In this document: positions 24,362 through 33,247 of the stretch, one piece after another | Layout: each line of letters begins with the position of its first letter | Position numbering within the stretch: position 1 is the first letter of the stretch | DNA from: Bacteroidales bacterium | GTDB lineage: Bacteria; Bacteroidota; Bacteroidia; Bacteroidales; F082 | Assembly: GCA_017616675.1 (NCBI GenBank) | Contig: JAFZXR010000041.1 | Location: forward strand, 1 to 40,919 | Length of the DNA stretch: 40,919 nt | Direction of reading: 5' to 3' | The notes under the pieces: generated by a model | What the model was told of the DNA's origin: nothing | Databases searched by the model: none | The model's input: only the letters and a program-made list of their open reading frames with translations | Position numbers and translations under genes: made by a program

Positions 24362-24388
24362 ATTAAAAATGAAAAAACTATATCAAAA

Positions 24389-25888
24389 ATGAGAATAAAA
24401 CAATTAATTCTTTTAATCTTGATTTTGACAACCGCCATAACGGTTTCAGCTCAGCGTGTTGTCACTTTGCAAGATTGTAGAAGTATGGCTCTTGAGAACA
24501 ACAAAAACCTCAAGATTTCGCAGGAAAAGGTCAACATGGCGAACTACGACCGCAAGATTGCACTCGCCAACTACTTCCCGACGATATCGGCGCAGGGCAC
24601 CTACATGCATAACGAGAAGCAGATTCAGCTGCTCAGCGACGATAAAATCGAAGCCATGAGCACCGTGGGAAGCACCCTCCAAGGCGATGTCAACGGCTTC
24701 ATCGACCCGATAATCCAAGAGCTGATGCAGAACCCGCTGATGTATCAGATCATCATGAATAATCCTGAGCTTCAGGCACTTATCCAAGATTTGCATAACA
24801 TCGGGGCATTCGAGACGCTCGACGCGATAGGCGAGGATGTGGCAAAGAATTTCACCCTCGACACACGTAACGTCTACGCAGGAATGATCACGGTGATGGA
24901 GCCTGTGTACGCCGGCGGTAAGATACGCGCCTACAACAAGATGGCACGCTATGCCCAGGACCTCGCCGAGATGCAGCTGACGACGGAACAACAGGAGATC
25001 ATCGTCGCGACCGACAAGGCTTACTGGCAGATTGTGTCGCTGGCCAACAAACAGAAACTCACCGAAAACTACGTCGAGCTGCTCCAAACCATGAGCGACA
25101 ACGTCGACAAGCTGGTGGCCGAGGGCATGGCGACCAACGCCGACAAGCTCTCGGTGAAGGTGAAACTCAACGACGCCGAGCTCACGCTGATAAGAGTACA
25201 AAACGGCGTGGCACTGTCGAAGATGCTGCTCTGCCAGAGCTGCGGACTGCCGCTCGACACCGAGATCATACTCGCCGACGAGAACCTCGAAGACGTGGCA
25301 GTGCCAGCATATACTACCGAATACACCGAAGATGACATCATGAACAACCGTCCGGAACTCCAGAGCCTCCAGCTGGCAACGAAGATATATGATAAAAAGG
25401 TCAACATCGCACGTTCAGAATACCTTCCTACCGTGGCGGTGTTCGGCAACTACATCGTGACCAACCCTTCGGCGTTCAACGGATTCGAGAACGAGTTCCA
25501 CGGATTCTATAACGTCGGCGTGGTCGCCAAGGTGCCGCTGTTCCACTTCGGCGAAGGCTACAACAAGATCCGCAAGGCAAAAGCCGAAGCCATGATAACA
25601 CAGCTGAAGCTCGAAGACACCAAAGAACTCGTGATGCTGCAAGTGAGTCAGTATGAGAAACAGATTAAAGAAGCTGAGTCGAGACTGCAGATGACCACCG
25701 AGAAGATGTCGGATGCCGAGGAAAACCTGAGGATGGCGACGGTGGGCTTCAACGAGGGCATGATACCGTCGTCGACACTCGAGGCGGCGCAGACAGCATG
25801 GATGCAGGCACATTCGGAATATATCGATGCTAAAATCGATGTGATAATGGCAAATACATATTTAAAGAAATCAATAGGTATTCTATAG
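24389..25888 (+). CDS. TolC-family outer-membrane efflux protein
   Basis: 499 residues from ATG 24389, with a signal peptide MRIKQLILLILILTTAITVS ending SAQ. The body is two TolC-type repeats rich in coiled coil: an N-terminal one beginning VVTLQDCRSMALENNKNLKI, and a C-terminal one ending LEAAQTAWMQAHSEYIDA and LKKSIGIL. The YAGGKIRAYNKMA block near residue 175 is typical. It forms the trimeric outer-membrane tunnel for the HlyD/ABC exporter encoded next. The earlier ATG at 24356 comes from repeat R7 and would put 11 charged residues before the signal peptide, so it is not used. A 14-base direct repeat (GGTTATTGGTTATA) follows the stop. Confidence 0.93.
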   Translation: MRIKQLILLILILTTAITVSAQRVVTLQDCRSMALENNKNLKISQEKVNMANYDRKIALANYFPTISAQGTYMHNEKQIQLLSDDKIEAMSTVGSTLQGDVNGFIDPIIQELMQNPLMYQIIMNNPELQALIQDLHNIGAFETLDAIGEDVAKNFTLDTRNVYAGMITVMEPVYAGGKIRAYNKMARYAQDLAEMQLTTEQQEIIVATDKAYWQIVSLANKQKLTENYVELLQTMSDNVDKLVAEGMATNADKLSVKVKLNDAELTLIRVQNGVALSKMLLCQSCGLPLDTEIILADENLEDVAVPAYTTEYTEDDIMNNRPELQSLQLATKIYDKKVNIARSEYLPTVAVFGNYIVTNPSAFNGFENEFHGFYNVGVVAKVPLFHFGEGYNKIRKAKAEAMITQLKLEDTKELVMLQVSQYEKQIKEAESRLQMTTEKMSDAEENLRMATVGFNEGMIPSSTLEAAQTAWMQAHSEYIDAKIDVIMANTYLKKSIGIL

Positions 25889-25915
25889 GTTATTGGTTAT
25901 AGGTTATTGGTTATT
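25888..25915. repeat. 14-base tandem repeat between tolC-like and hlyD-like genes
   Basis: GGTTATTGGTTATA followed by GGTTATTGGTTATT, starting at the last base of the tolC-like stop. It lies in the 47-base gap before the next gene; function unknown. Confidence 0.85.
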
Positions 25916-25935
25916 GAATTAAAATTTTAAAAAAT

Positions 25936-26940
25936 ATGGCAACAGAAAGAACTCAGAGAATTAACACTTTCATCGCGTTGGCGGTGTTAGGATTGGTTAT
26001 AGCAACCGTATGTATCATTGGCTCAATTACTTACGGTAAGACAAACGAGATAATGCAGGGCCAGATGGAGACCACGGAATACCGTGTCTCGAGTAAGATC
26101 CCGGGTCGTATCATGGAGTTTAGGGTGAAGGAAGGGCAGAAGGTGAAGGCCGGCGACACTCTGGCAATCATCGAGGCGCCTGAGGTTATGGCAAAGAAGG
26201 CGCAGGCCGAGGCCGTGAAGACCGCGGCGGTGGCCTTGAACGACAAGGCCGAGGCCGGCGCACGCGAAGAACAGATACAGGGCGCCTACGAGCTGTGGCA
26301 GAAAGCCAAGGTGAACCGCGACATCTGGGAGAAGTCGTTCAAACGCGTGTCGAACCTCTTCAAAGAAGGTGTCGTGAGTGAACAGAAATACGACGAGACC
26401 AAGGCGCAGTACGACGCCGCCATCGCCACCGAGAAAGCGGCGAAGTCACAGTATGACATGGCGGTGAAGGGCGCACAGAAAGAAGACAAGGCGATGGCGG
26501 CGGCGAAGGTCGAACAGGCTAAAGGCGTCGTCGAGGAAGTCGACTCTTACATCAACGAGACGATACTTCTGGCATACGCCGACGGCGAGGTGACCGACAT
26601 CTTCCCACATATCGGCGAGCTCGTCGGCACCGGCGCACCTATCATGAACATCGCGATGATGGACGACATGTGGGCGACGTTCAACGTGCGCGAGGATCAT
26701 CTGCGCAAGCTGCCTCTCGGAAGCCGCTTCACCGCTGAGATTCCTGCACTCGGAGCATCAGTCGTGATGGAAGTCAACTACATGAAAGACCGTGGCGACT
26801 ACGCCGCATGGAAGGCTACCAAGCAGACCGGACAATACGACCTCAAGACCTTCGAGGTGCGCGCGGTGCCGACGATGGAGGTCGAAGGCTTGAGACCAGG
26901 CATGACTGTCATCTACAGAGTTGGCGAGGAACAGAAATGA
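25936..26940 (+). CDS. HlyD-type membrane fusion protein
   Basis: 334 residues. One N-terminal membrane helix (about 12-32) anchors it in the inner membrane. A biotinyl-lipoyl half motif GRIMEFRVKEGQKVKAGDTL lies near residue 55. A long helical hairpin spans about 90-200 (AKVNRDIWEKSFKRVSNLFK, then KEGVVSEQKYDETKAQYDAA). A second lipoyl half and beta barrel follow (YADGEVTDIFPHIGELVG near 213). It links the inner-membrane permeases to the TolC tunnel. The end overlaps the first permease by 4 bases (ATGA). Confidence 0.93.
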   Translation: MATERTQRINTFIALAVLGLVIATVCIIGSITYGKTNEIMQGQMETTEYRVSSKIPGRIMEFRVKEGQKVKAGDTLAIIEAPEVMAKKAQAEAVKTAAVALNDKAEAGAREEQIQGAYELWQKAKVNRDIWEKSFKRVSNLFKEGVVSEQKYDETKAQYDAAIATEKAAKSQYDMAVKGAQKEDKAMAAAKVEQAKGVVEEVDSYINETILLAYADGEVTDIFPHIGELVGTGAPIMNIAMMDDMWATFNVREDHLRKLPLGSRFTAEIPALGASVVMEVNYMKDRGDYAAWKATKQTGQYDLKTFEVRAVPTMEVEGLRPGMTVIYRVGEEQK

Positions 26941-28106
26941 ACGCGCTGAATCAGATATGGGCTATAGCGAAACGTGAGCAGAAACGCATGCTCCAGCGCG
27001 GCATCTATACGTTCTGTATGGTGCTGGCGCCTATCATCGCGTTCCTGTTTTTCACCACGCTGATGGGCGAGGGACTCCCGTCGGAGCTGCCTGCGGGCGT
27101 CGTCGACGAGGATAACACCGTCACCACCCGCGAGGTGATACGTAACCTCGACGCGTTCCAGCAGACCAACATCATAGAGCATTACGCCGACGTCGCCGAC
27201 GCCCGCAAGGCCATGCAACAAGGCAAGATATACGCTTTCTACTATATCCCGAAAGGCACCACGGAGCTCGCCATCGCCGGCAAACAGCCGACGGTGTCGT
27301 TCTACACCGCCGCGTCATACCTCATCCCGGGCTCGCTGGAGTACCGCGACATGAAGATGATGTCGGAATATGCCTCGGGAGCCGTCGGAAGAGCCTCGCT
27401 CTACGCCAGAGGATACACCGAAGACCAGGCGATGGCGGTGCTGCAGCCTATCAAGATGGAGATGCACGCCGTCAACAACCCGAGCCTTAACTACTCGGTA
27501 TATCTCTGCAACACTCTTCTTCCGGGAATAATAATGCTGCTCATCATGCAGGTGTCGATTTATTCGATTTATGTGGAACTGAAGGAAGAGACGTCGAAGG
27601 AATGGCTCGCCATGGCCGACAACGATATCGTGAAAGCCTTGGCCGGCAAGCTCCTGCCGCAGATCGTGACATGGTCGCTGATGGGCCTGTTCTGTCTGTT
27701 CCTGCTCTACGGAGTGTGGCAGTTCCCGCTGAACAGCGGCATCTGGCCGATGATCCTCAACATGTTCCTGCTCATCAACGCCTCGCTGGCGCTCGGCGTG
27801 TTCTTCTGTGGACTGGTGCCGTCGCTGCGTTGGGCTCTGAGTCTGGCGACATTGTGGGGCGTGCTGTCGTTCCCTATCTCGGGCTTCTCGTTCCCGCAGA
27901 TGGCGTTCCCCGACACGCTGAAAGGCCTCTCGTGGCTGTTCCCGCTGCGTCATTACTTTCTCATCTACGTCGACCAGGCGCTCAACGGACTGCCGCTCTA
28001 CTATTCGTGGCTTAACATTGCCATCCAGATAGCATTTTTGGCTCTGCCGATAATAGTGATAAGTCGTTTGAAAACGTTCTTGTTGGAATATCATTATACT
28101 CATTAA
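26937..28106 (+). CDS. ABC-2 type permease (first)
   Basis: 389 residues from ATG 26937. Topology is typical of ABC-2 YhgE/YbhS-type subunits: one N-terminal helix (about 22-42), a large extracytoplasmic domain (about 45-190) with GVVDEDNTVTTREVIRNLDA, then five or so helices from about 190 to 375. The segment FPISGFSFPQMAFPD before LSWLFPLRHYFLIYVDQAL is the family's C-terminal signature. It should form the membrane part of an exporter with the next gene. No ATP-binding protein is encoded in the operon. Confidence 0.9.
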   Translation: MNALNQIWAIAKREQKRMLQRGIYTFCMVLAPIIAFLFFTTLMGEGLPSELPAGVVDEDNTVTTREVIRNLDAFQQTNIIEHYADVADARKAMQQGKIYAFYYIPKGTTELAIAGKQPTVSFYTAASYLIPGSLEYRDMKMMSEYASGAVGRASLYARGYTEDQAMAVLQPIKMEMHAVNNPSLNYSVYLCNTLLPGIIMLLIMQVSIYSIYVELKEETSKEWLAMADNDIVKALAGKLLPQIVTWSLMGLFCLFLLYGVWQFPLNSGIWPMILNMFLLINASLALGVFFCGLVPSLRWALSLATLWGVLSFPISGFSFPQMAFPDTLKGLSWLFPLRHYFLIYVDQALNGLPLYYSWLNIAIQIAFLALPIIVISRLKTFLLEYHYTH

Positions 28107-28116
28107 GTTGTTGATT

Positions 28117-29283
28117 ATGAAATGGTTAAGAAATACAATCGAAGTCTGGGCGTATGAGATGAAGTGCGCGTTGCTCGACGAGGGCGTGGTGGTCTTCTTC
28201 CTCGTGGTGCCTCTCTTATACCCGCTTCTTTACGCATATCTTTACAACCACGAGAGCGTTCGCGAGGTGCCTACGGTGGTCGTCGACAACAGCCATTCCA
28301 CGCTGAGCCGCGAGTTCACCCGTCGTGTCGATGCCTCAGCCGACGTGCAGATTATCTCGCATTGCCAGGATATGGAGGAAGCCAAGGAGATGATTCATCA
28401 TCGCGATGCCTACTGCCTCATCTACATCCCAAAAGATTTCGCCAAAGACATAGCCGAGCATCGTCAGACCACGGTGGAGCTCTATTCCGACATGAGCGGA
28501 CTGCTTTATTACAAAGCCGTTTTGAGTAGTTGCACTGAAGTCTCTCTCGATATGAATAAAGAGATAAAAGCGCAGCTCATCCCTGGTGCTACCGAAGAAC
28601 AGATATCGGTATTCCAGTATCCTATTGAGTATCAATATGTTCCGATGTTCAACACCCAAAGCGGATTCGCCACATTCCTGATTCCTGCGGTGCTGATGAT
28701 GATAATCCAGCAGACTATGGTCTTAGGCGTTGGAATGATGGCAGGTGAGGAGCGTGAAAAAGTTAGGAAACATATCGCCGAGCCGCATATCATCGGCAAA
28801 AATCCTATCGAGATTCTGATGGGAAAATCGACGGTGATCTTTACCATCTACGTCTTCGTGGCAGTGTATCTCGCATGCATAGTGCCGCTGCTTTTCAACC
28901 TCGTGCACATCTGGCGATGGCAGACTTTGCTGGCGTTTATGGTGCCTTACATCGCGGCCTGCGTGTTCTTCAGCATCAGCATCTCGTCGATAGCTCACGA
29001 CAGGGAGTCGTTCATCATCATGTTTGTGTTCATCTCGATTCCTCTGCTATTTGCCAGCGGCATCTCATGGCCTGCCAGCAATATCCCGATCTTCTGGAAA
29101 GGCTTCTCGTGGCTGTTCCCTTCGACTTTCGGCATCAACGGATTCGTGCGGATCACCGAAATGGGCGCAACGCTTGAGGATGTGCAACATGAGCTCAATG
29201 CGTTGTGGATACAGACGTTCGCTTATTTGGGCATTTCATATTTAGTTTATAAAAGAACTTATGGAAAACAATTGTGGGCGTAA
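28117..29283 (+). CDS. ABC-2 type permease (second)
   Basis: 388 residues from ATG 28117, with the same layout as the gene before it: N-terminal helix (about 22-42), periplasmic domain starting VPTVVVDNSHSTLSREFTRR, helices from about 190 on, and a closing FASGISWPASNIPIFWKGFS followed by WLFPSTFGINGFVRI. The two permeases are paralogous and probably form a heterodimer. The transported compound cannot be told; families of this type export drugs, lipids or bile-type compounds. Last gene of the operon; a new promoter follows at 29296. Confidence 0.9.
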   Translation: MKWLRNTIEVWAYEMKCALLDEGVVVFFLVVPLLYPLLYAYLYNHESVREVPTVVVDNSHSTLSREFTRRVDASADVQIISHCQDMEEAKEMIHHRDAYCLIYIPKDFAKDIAEHRQTTVELYSDMSGLLYYKAVLSSCTEVSLDMNKEIKAQLIPGATEEQISVFQYPIEYQYVPMFNTQSGFATFLIPAVLMMIIQQTMVLGVGMMAGEEREKVRKHIAEPHIIGKNPIEILMGKSTVIFTIYVFVAVYLACIVPLLFNLVHIWRWQTLLAFMVPYIAACVFFSISISSIAHDRESFIIMFVFISIPLLFASGISWPASNIPIFWKGFSWLFPSTFGINGFVRITEMGATLEDVQHELNALWIQTFAYLGISYLVYKRTYGKQLWA

Positions 29284-29295
29284 TAAAAAATTTCG

Positions 29296-29303
29296 TATTT
29301 TTG
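29296..29303 (+). promoter_or_regulatory. Probable -7 element of the RND-ispB operon
   Basis: TATTTTTG followed by CAG, 22 bases before the ATG at 29326 and 12 bases after the stop of the second permease. Confidence 0.6.
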
Positions 29304-29325
29304 CAGTTTGTATTGACTGCAAATT

Positions 29326-31629
29326 ATGTGGAATAAAATCGCGATATATATCTTAAGGCATAGGGTTTTAAACCTTATTATCGCTTCTATATTATTGATA
29401 TTCTTGGGGTTAGAGGCCTTTAAGGTGAAGATGGGGCATAGCATCGCCGCCACCTTGCCGAGCAACGACACCACCATGGTTGTTTATCGCCAATTCCTTG
29501 AAAAATATGGCAAAGACGGCAACAGCATCTTCATCGGGATGTGCGACGACAGTCTTTTCACCTTAAATCATTTTCAAGATTATTACGACCTTAACGAAAA
29601 AATAAGAAATATCCCTGGTGTAACTGAATGCCTCTCAGTATCAAGGGTTTACAATATCGTTAAAAACGACAGCATCAAGATATTCGAGCTTACGCAGGTG
29701 GTGCAGCGCCGTCCGGAGACGCAGGCCGAGGTCGACTCGATAAAAGATGTGATATTGAGTCTCGTGATCTACGACAAGCTGCTGTTCAACACCGAGACGA
29801 ACTCCACCATGATGCTCGTCACTCTCGACGAGGCACACGCCAACACCACAATTCGTAAGGAGCTGACCGACGAACTGTCAGCAATTCTTGACGATTACGG
29901 CAAGGCGCACGGCATCGAGACACACATCTCGGGAATGCCTTATATCCGCGAGATCACCACGCAGACCATGGTGAAAGAGATCGTCGGCTTCACGGCCTTG
30001 TCGATTTTCGTCGCAGGATTGATACTCTACCTCTTCTTCCGCTCATGGCGTCCGCTGGTGTCGGTAGTCGCAATCGTCTTATTATCAGTGATTTACATGT
30101 TCGGCATCATGGCATTGCTGGGCTACGAGATCACCATCCTCACTGGCGTGCTGCCACCATTATTGATTATCATCGGCGTGGAGAACTCCATCTTCATGCT
30201 CAACAAATACCACCGCGAGTACGACGTCTGTCACGACAGGATCCACGCCTTGAGCAACGTTATAGTGCGCATCGGACCGGCCAACTTCCTGACAAATACA
30301 ACTACTGCGGTGAGCTTCGCCTCGTTTATCATCACCCGTAACGCGCTGCTGGTGCCGTTCGGCATCCTTGCAAGTATCTGTATCATGCTTACTTACGTGA
30401 TGACGATGGTGCTTCTGCCGACTTTCTTCAGCTACCAGAAACGTCCCGAAGGCAAGTTGGTCAACTACATGAACAACCCGAGCATCAACTATATCATGGA
30501 CAAGGTTTCGGCCTTCGTCTTAAGCCGTAAACGTTACATCTACGTCGTGGTGGTGGTGCTTCTGGTGGTATGCGGCCTCGGCGCTATGCGTATGTCGACG
30601 TCGGGACGCGTGGTCGACGACATTTCGAAAGGCGACAAGCTCTATAAAGACATAATGTATTTCGAGGAAAACGTTGGCGGAGTGATGCCTTTCGAGATTT
30701 CCATCGACACCCGTAAGCCTAAGGGCATCATGAATGCGGCCTTCATCCGTAAGGTGCAGCAGATGGAAGACACCCTCGCAATGTATCCCGAGTTCAGCGA
30801 GCCACTCAGCATAGCCGAGGTGGTGAAATTTGCCCGACAGGGCTTCTATAACGGCAGTCGCGACCAGTTTAAGGTGCCTACAAACAACGAGTTCGCCTTC
30901 ATCATGAAATACATGCCTGAGACGAAAGACGGCAAACTGCCGGGCATCGTGACGCAATACGTCGACAGCACCATGCAGAGCACGCGTATCTCGGTGCAGA
31001 TGGCCAACATCACAACACCTAAGATTGACAGCATAAGCCGCTCGCTGAGACCTAAGATTGACCAGATTTTCCCGAAAGACAAATACGATGTGGTGATGAC
31101 CGGCAGCGCCATGGTCACGCTGCAAGGCACCAACTACCTCATCGTCAACCTGGCACATTCGTTGCTGCTGGCATTCATCGTCATCGCGATACTGATGCTG
31201 ATAACATTCCATAAGTTTAAAATGGTGGTTATCTCGTTGATACCCAATCTGATACCGCTTCTGTTTACCGCCGGCTTGATGGGCTACAGCGGCGTGCCGT
31301 TGAAGATGTCGACCATCCTCGTGTTCAGCATCGCCCTCGGCATTAGCGTCGACAACACCATACATTACCTGGCGCGCTACAGACTTCAGATGAAGATCAA
31401 CAACAACGACATCAGGAAGTCGGTGATGGCAGCCATCACTGAGACCGGCCCGAGCATGATCTATTCGGCCACCATCCTCATCTGCGGATTCCTTATCTTC
31501 GCCTTCTCGTCGTTCGGCGGAACGAAGATAGTTGGTCTTTTGGTGCCATTTACACTGCTTATCGCATTGATAACCAATATCTTAGTACTTCCGGCGCTGG
31601 TTTTGACCTTTAACAGAAAAAAGATATGA
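29326..31629 (+). CDS. RND-superfamily (MMPL/SSD-like) transporter
   Basis: 767 residues with twofold internal repeat. Helix 1 (about 10-30), a large periplasmic loop (30-220), helices 2-6 (about 220-370), a cytoplasmic linker, helix 7 (about 400-420), a second loop (420-610) and helices 8-12 (about 615-760). VENSIFMLNKYHREYD (near 283) and SVDNTIHYLARYRLQMK (near 680) are the paired motifs after helices 4 and 10 seen in MMPL and sterol-sensing-domain proteins. It is probably a proton-driven exporter of a hydrophobic compound or lipid. Unlike AcrB-type pumps it is short and has no MFP/TolC partner beside it. It overlaps the polyprenyl synthase by 4 bases. Confidence 0.9.
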   Translation: MWNKIAIYILRHRVLNLIIASILLIFLGLEAFKVKMGHSIAATLPSNDTTMVVYRQFLEKYGKDGNSIFIGMCDDSLFTLNHFQDYYDLNEKIRNIPGVTECLSVSRVYNIVKNDSIKIFELTQVVQRRPETQAEVDSIKDVILSLVIYDKLLFNTETNSTMMLVTLDEAHANTTIRKELTDELSAILDDYGKAHGIETHISGMPYIREITTQTMVKEIVGFTALSIFVAGLILYLFFRSWRPLVSVVAIVLLSVIYMFGIMALLGYEITILTGVLPPLLIIIGVENSIFMLNKYHREYDVCHDRIHALSNVIVRIGPANFLTNTTTAVSFASFIITRNALLVPFGILASICIMLTYVMTMVLLPTFFSYQKRPEGKLVNYMNNPSINYIMDKVSAFVLSRKRYIYVVVVVLLVVCGLGAMRMSTSGRVVDDISKGDKLYKDIMYFEENVGGVMPFEISIDTRKPKGIMNAAFIRKVQQMEDTLAMYPEFSEPLSIAEVVKFARQGFYNGSRDQFKVPTNNEFAFIMKYMPETKDGKLPGIVTQYVDSTMQSTRISVQMANITTPKIDSISRSLRPKIDQIFPKDKYDVVMTGSAMVTLQGTNYLIVNLAHSLLLAFIVIAILMLITFHKFKMVVISLIPNLIPLLFTAGLMGYSGVPLKMSTILVFSIALGISVDNTIHYLARYRLQMKINNNDIRKSVMAAITETGPSMIYSATILICGFLIFAFSSFGGTKIVGLLVPFTLLIALITNILVLPALVLTFNRKKI

Positions 31630-32600
31630 CATCGGTTGAGAAAATTCAGGAAAAGATAACTCAATACATTGAGTCTCAAGATTTTATGGGTTCTCCGAGC
31701 GAGTTGTACGCTCCTATCGACTATACCATGAGTCAGAAAGGCAAACGTATGCGTCCGACGCTGGCACTCCTTTCGTGCGAGATGTTTGGCGGCGACATCG
31801 ACGAATGTCTGACTCCTGCAGTGGCTGCTGAGATTTTCCATAACTTCACCTTGATTCACGATGACATCATGGATGAGGCGCCTCTGCGCCGTGGTCTGGA
31901 GACCGTTTACCATAAATGGAACCCTAATATAGCATTGCTTTCGGGCGACACCATGCTTGTTAAGGCCTTTCAATACGCATTGAGTATCAATAAGTTATAT
32001 GCGTACAAGGTGCTTTCGGAGCTTTGCAAGGTAGCACTTGAGGTGTGCGAGGGACAGCAGTTCGACCTGAATTTTGAGACTCGCGACGATGTCACTCTCG
32101 ACGAATATATCGAGATGATTCGCCTGAAAACGGCAGTTTTGCTTGGTTCAGTGCTGAAAATTGGCGCTATCGTGGCAGGTGCTGACGAGAAGAACATGCA
32201 GGCTGTCTACGACTTCGGTATCGACCTCGGAATTGCGTTCCAGCTGCAGGACGACCTCTTCGACTGCTACGGCGATGTTAAGGTTTTCGGTAAGATGCCT
32301 GGCGGTGATATCGCTGATAACAAGAAGACGTATTTGTATCTGAAGGCTTTGGAGTTGGCTTCTGCCGAAGATAAAAAACGTTTGGAAAGCTATTTTGCGA
32401 TGCCTAAGGGACGCGATGAGAAGAAACAGCAGGCCGTGCTCGACCTCTTTACCAAATACAATGTTCGCGAAAGCGTCACCGACGTGATGACGCGGTATTA
32501 TGAAAATTCCTTAAAACATCTCGATAAAATCACCGTCCCCGAGGAAAACAAGACGGTTTTGCGAAATTACGCCTCCTATCTTTACAATAGGGTGAAGTAA
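31626..32600 (+). CDS. Polyprenyl diphosphate synthase
   Basis: 324 residues. The first aspartate-rich motif is D79-D80-I-M-D83 in IHDDIMDEAPLRRG and the second is D209-D210-L-F-D213 in FQLQDDLFDCYGD. KGKRMRPTLALLSCE near 38-52 is the conserved N-terminal block. trans-Prenyltransferases add isopentenyl diphosphate units; chain length is not clear, but the likely role is a long chain for menaquinone, or a short chain for other isoprenoids. It begins by ATGA overlap with the RND gene. Its stop abuts the stop of the convergent toxin gene. Confidence 0.92.
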   Translation: MTSVEKIQEKITQYIESQDFMGSPSELYAPIDYTMSQKGKRMRPTLALLSCEMFGGDIDECLTPAVAAEIFHNFTLIHDDIMDEAPLRRGLETVYHKWNPNIALLSGDTMLVKAFQYALSINKLYAYKVLSELCKVALEVCEGQQFDLNFETRDDVTLDEYIEMIRLKTAVLLGSVLKIGAIVAGADEKNMQAVYDFGIDLGIAFQLQDDLFDCYGDVKVFGKMPGGDIADNKKTYLYLKALELASAEDKKRLESYFAMPKGRDEKKQQAVLDLFTKYNVRESVTDVMTRYYENSLKHLDKITVPEENKTVLRNYASYLYNRVK

Positions 32601-32918
32601 TCAGAAGGCGCCATGGCCTTGACGGCAATCCCATATCGAAGCGATGTAAACGTTATCATTTTCAATGAAATAGTATATTTTATATGATAAGACAACCAAA
32701 TAACGATATTCTCTGATATGGGTAAAATCTTTGTCTTTTTTCCCTAAACAAGGCATTTTTTCCAATAAGCCAACACTATGGATTATTTTGCCAACTCTGC
32801 GTTTAGCAACTAGTTCGCTTGCAAAATGTCCGTAAAATCGGTAGATGGTTTCAAGTTCAATGGAGGCTCTTCTTAACCAATGAATCTTATACTCCGTATC
32901 GTTTGCAAATTGTTTCAT
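32601..32918 (-). CDS. ParE/RelE-like toxin
   Basis: 105 residues. The order of secondary structure (YKIHWLRRASIELETIYRFY helix pair, then LLEKMPCLGKKDKDFTHIRE, then YRYLVVLSYKIYYFIENDNV strands, then SIWDCRQG) is that of the ParE/RelE plasmid-stabilisation fold (PF05016). ParE members poison DNA gyrase and RelE members cut ribosome-bound mRNA; which applies is not clear. It overlaps the antitoxin gene upstream by 32 bases, so expression is probably coupled. The stop abuts the ispB-like stop with no terminator between. Confidence 0.85.
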   Translation of the reverse strand: MKQFANDTEYKIHWLRRASIELETIYRFYGHFASELVAKRRVGKIIHSVGLLEKMPCLGKKDKDFTHIREYRYLVVLSYKIYYFIENDNVYIASIWDCRQGHGAF

Positions 32919-33108
32919 GGCTTTCGGTGTTCATTTTTTGGTAATCGGCTTCGGCTTCACTGAGTGATAACTCCATTTGTTCTTGATTGTACGTGCAAGG
33001 CAGCGACACACCGCTCAGTATGGCAACTGCTTCCGATAACAATTCTTCACTATCGGTCTGTGATACCAGCAAAGACGCACGTTTACGTAATTTAGTTATA
33101 GTTTCCAT
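32887..33108 (-). CDS. Probable antitoxin of the ParE/RelE pair
   Basis: 73 residues, acidic in its second half (SLSEAEADYQKMNTESHETI), directly upstream of and overlapping a ParE-type toxin. I cannot assign a DNA-binding family: no clear ribbon-helix-helix or HTH is visible, and the N-terminal LRKRASLLVSQTDSEELLSE is helical. The antitoxin role is inferred from position and size. Its own -7 element (33130-33137) lies just upstream. Confidence 0.7.
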   Translation of the reverse strand: METITKLRKRASLLVSQTDSEELLSEAVAILSGVSLPCTYNQEQMELSLSEAEADYQKMNTESHETICKRYGV

Positions 33109-33129
33109 ATTCTATTGTTTTAATGATCG

Positions 33130-33137
33130 CAAAGATA
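33130..33137 (-). promoter_or_regulatory. -7 element of the toxin-antitoxin pair
   Basis: Minus-strand TATCTTTG, 22 bases before the antitoxin ATG at 33108 and just downstream of the terminator hairpin at 33182-33215. Confidence 0.6.
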
Positions 33138-33181
33138 CGAAAAATTTCTGAAAAACATACAATGAAATTCATTTTTTCCCC

Positions 33182-33215
33182 AAAAAAGTAGAGACGCGCC
33201 GTGGCACGTCTCTAC
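33182..33215 (-). terminator. Hairpin terminator after the small CTERM-like protein
   Basis: On the minus strand the 12-base stem GTAGAGACGTGC/GCGCGTCTCTAC (one G-T pair, 4-base loop) is followed by a run of T. This fits an intrinsic terminator for the adhesin-small protein transcript. The stem sequence is a repeat type I recall from other Bacteroidota genomes. Confidence 0.7.
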
Positions 33216-33247
33216 TTTCATTTAAACAGTAAACGGTAAACCGTAAA

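Noticed and set aside
27315..28103. Minus-strand open frame of 262 codons opposite the first ABC permease
   Set aside because: The product is rich in Gln, Arg and His, as expected from reading membrane-protein codons backwards. No start context or domain.
30520..31365. Minus-strand open frame of 281 codons opposite the RND transporter
   Set aside because: Same kind of antisense shadow, His- and Gln-rich, no domain.
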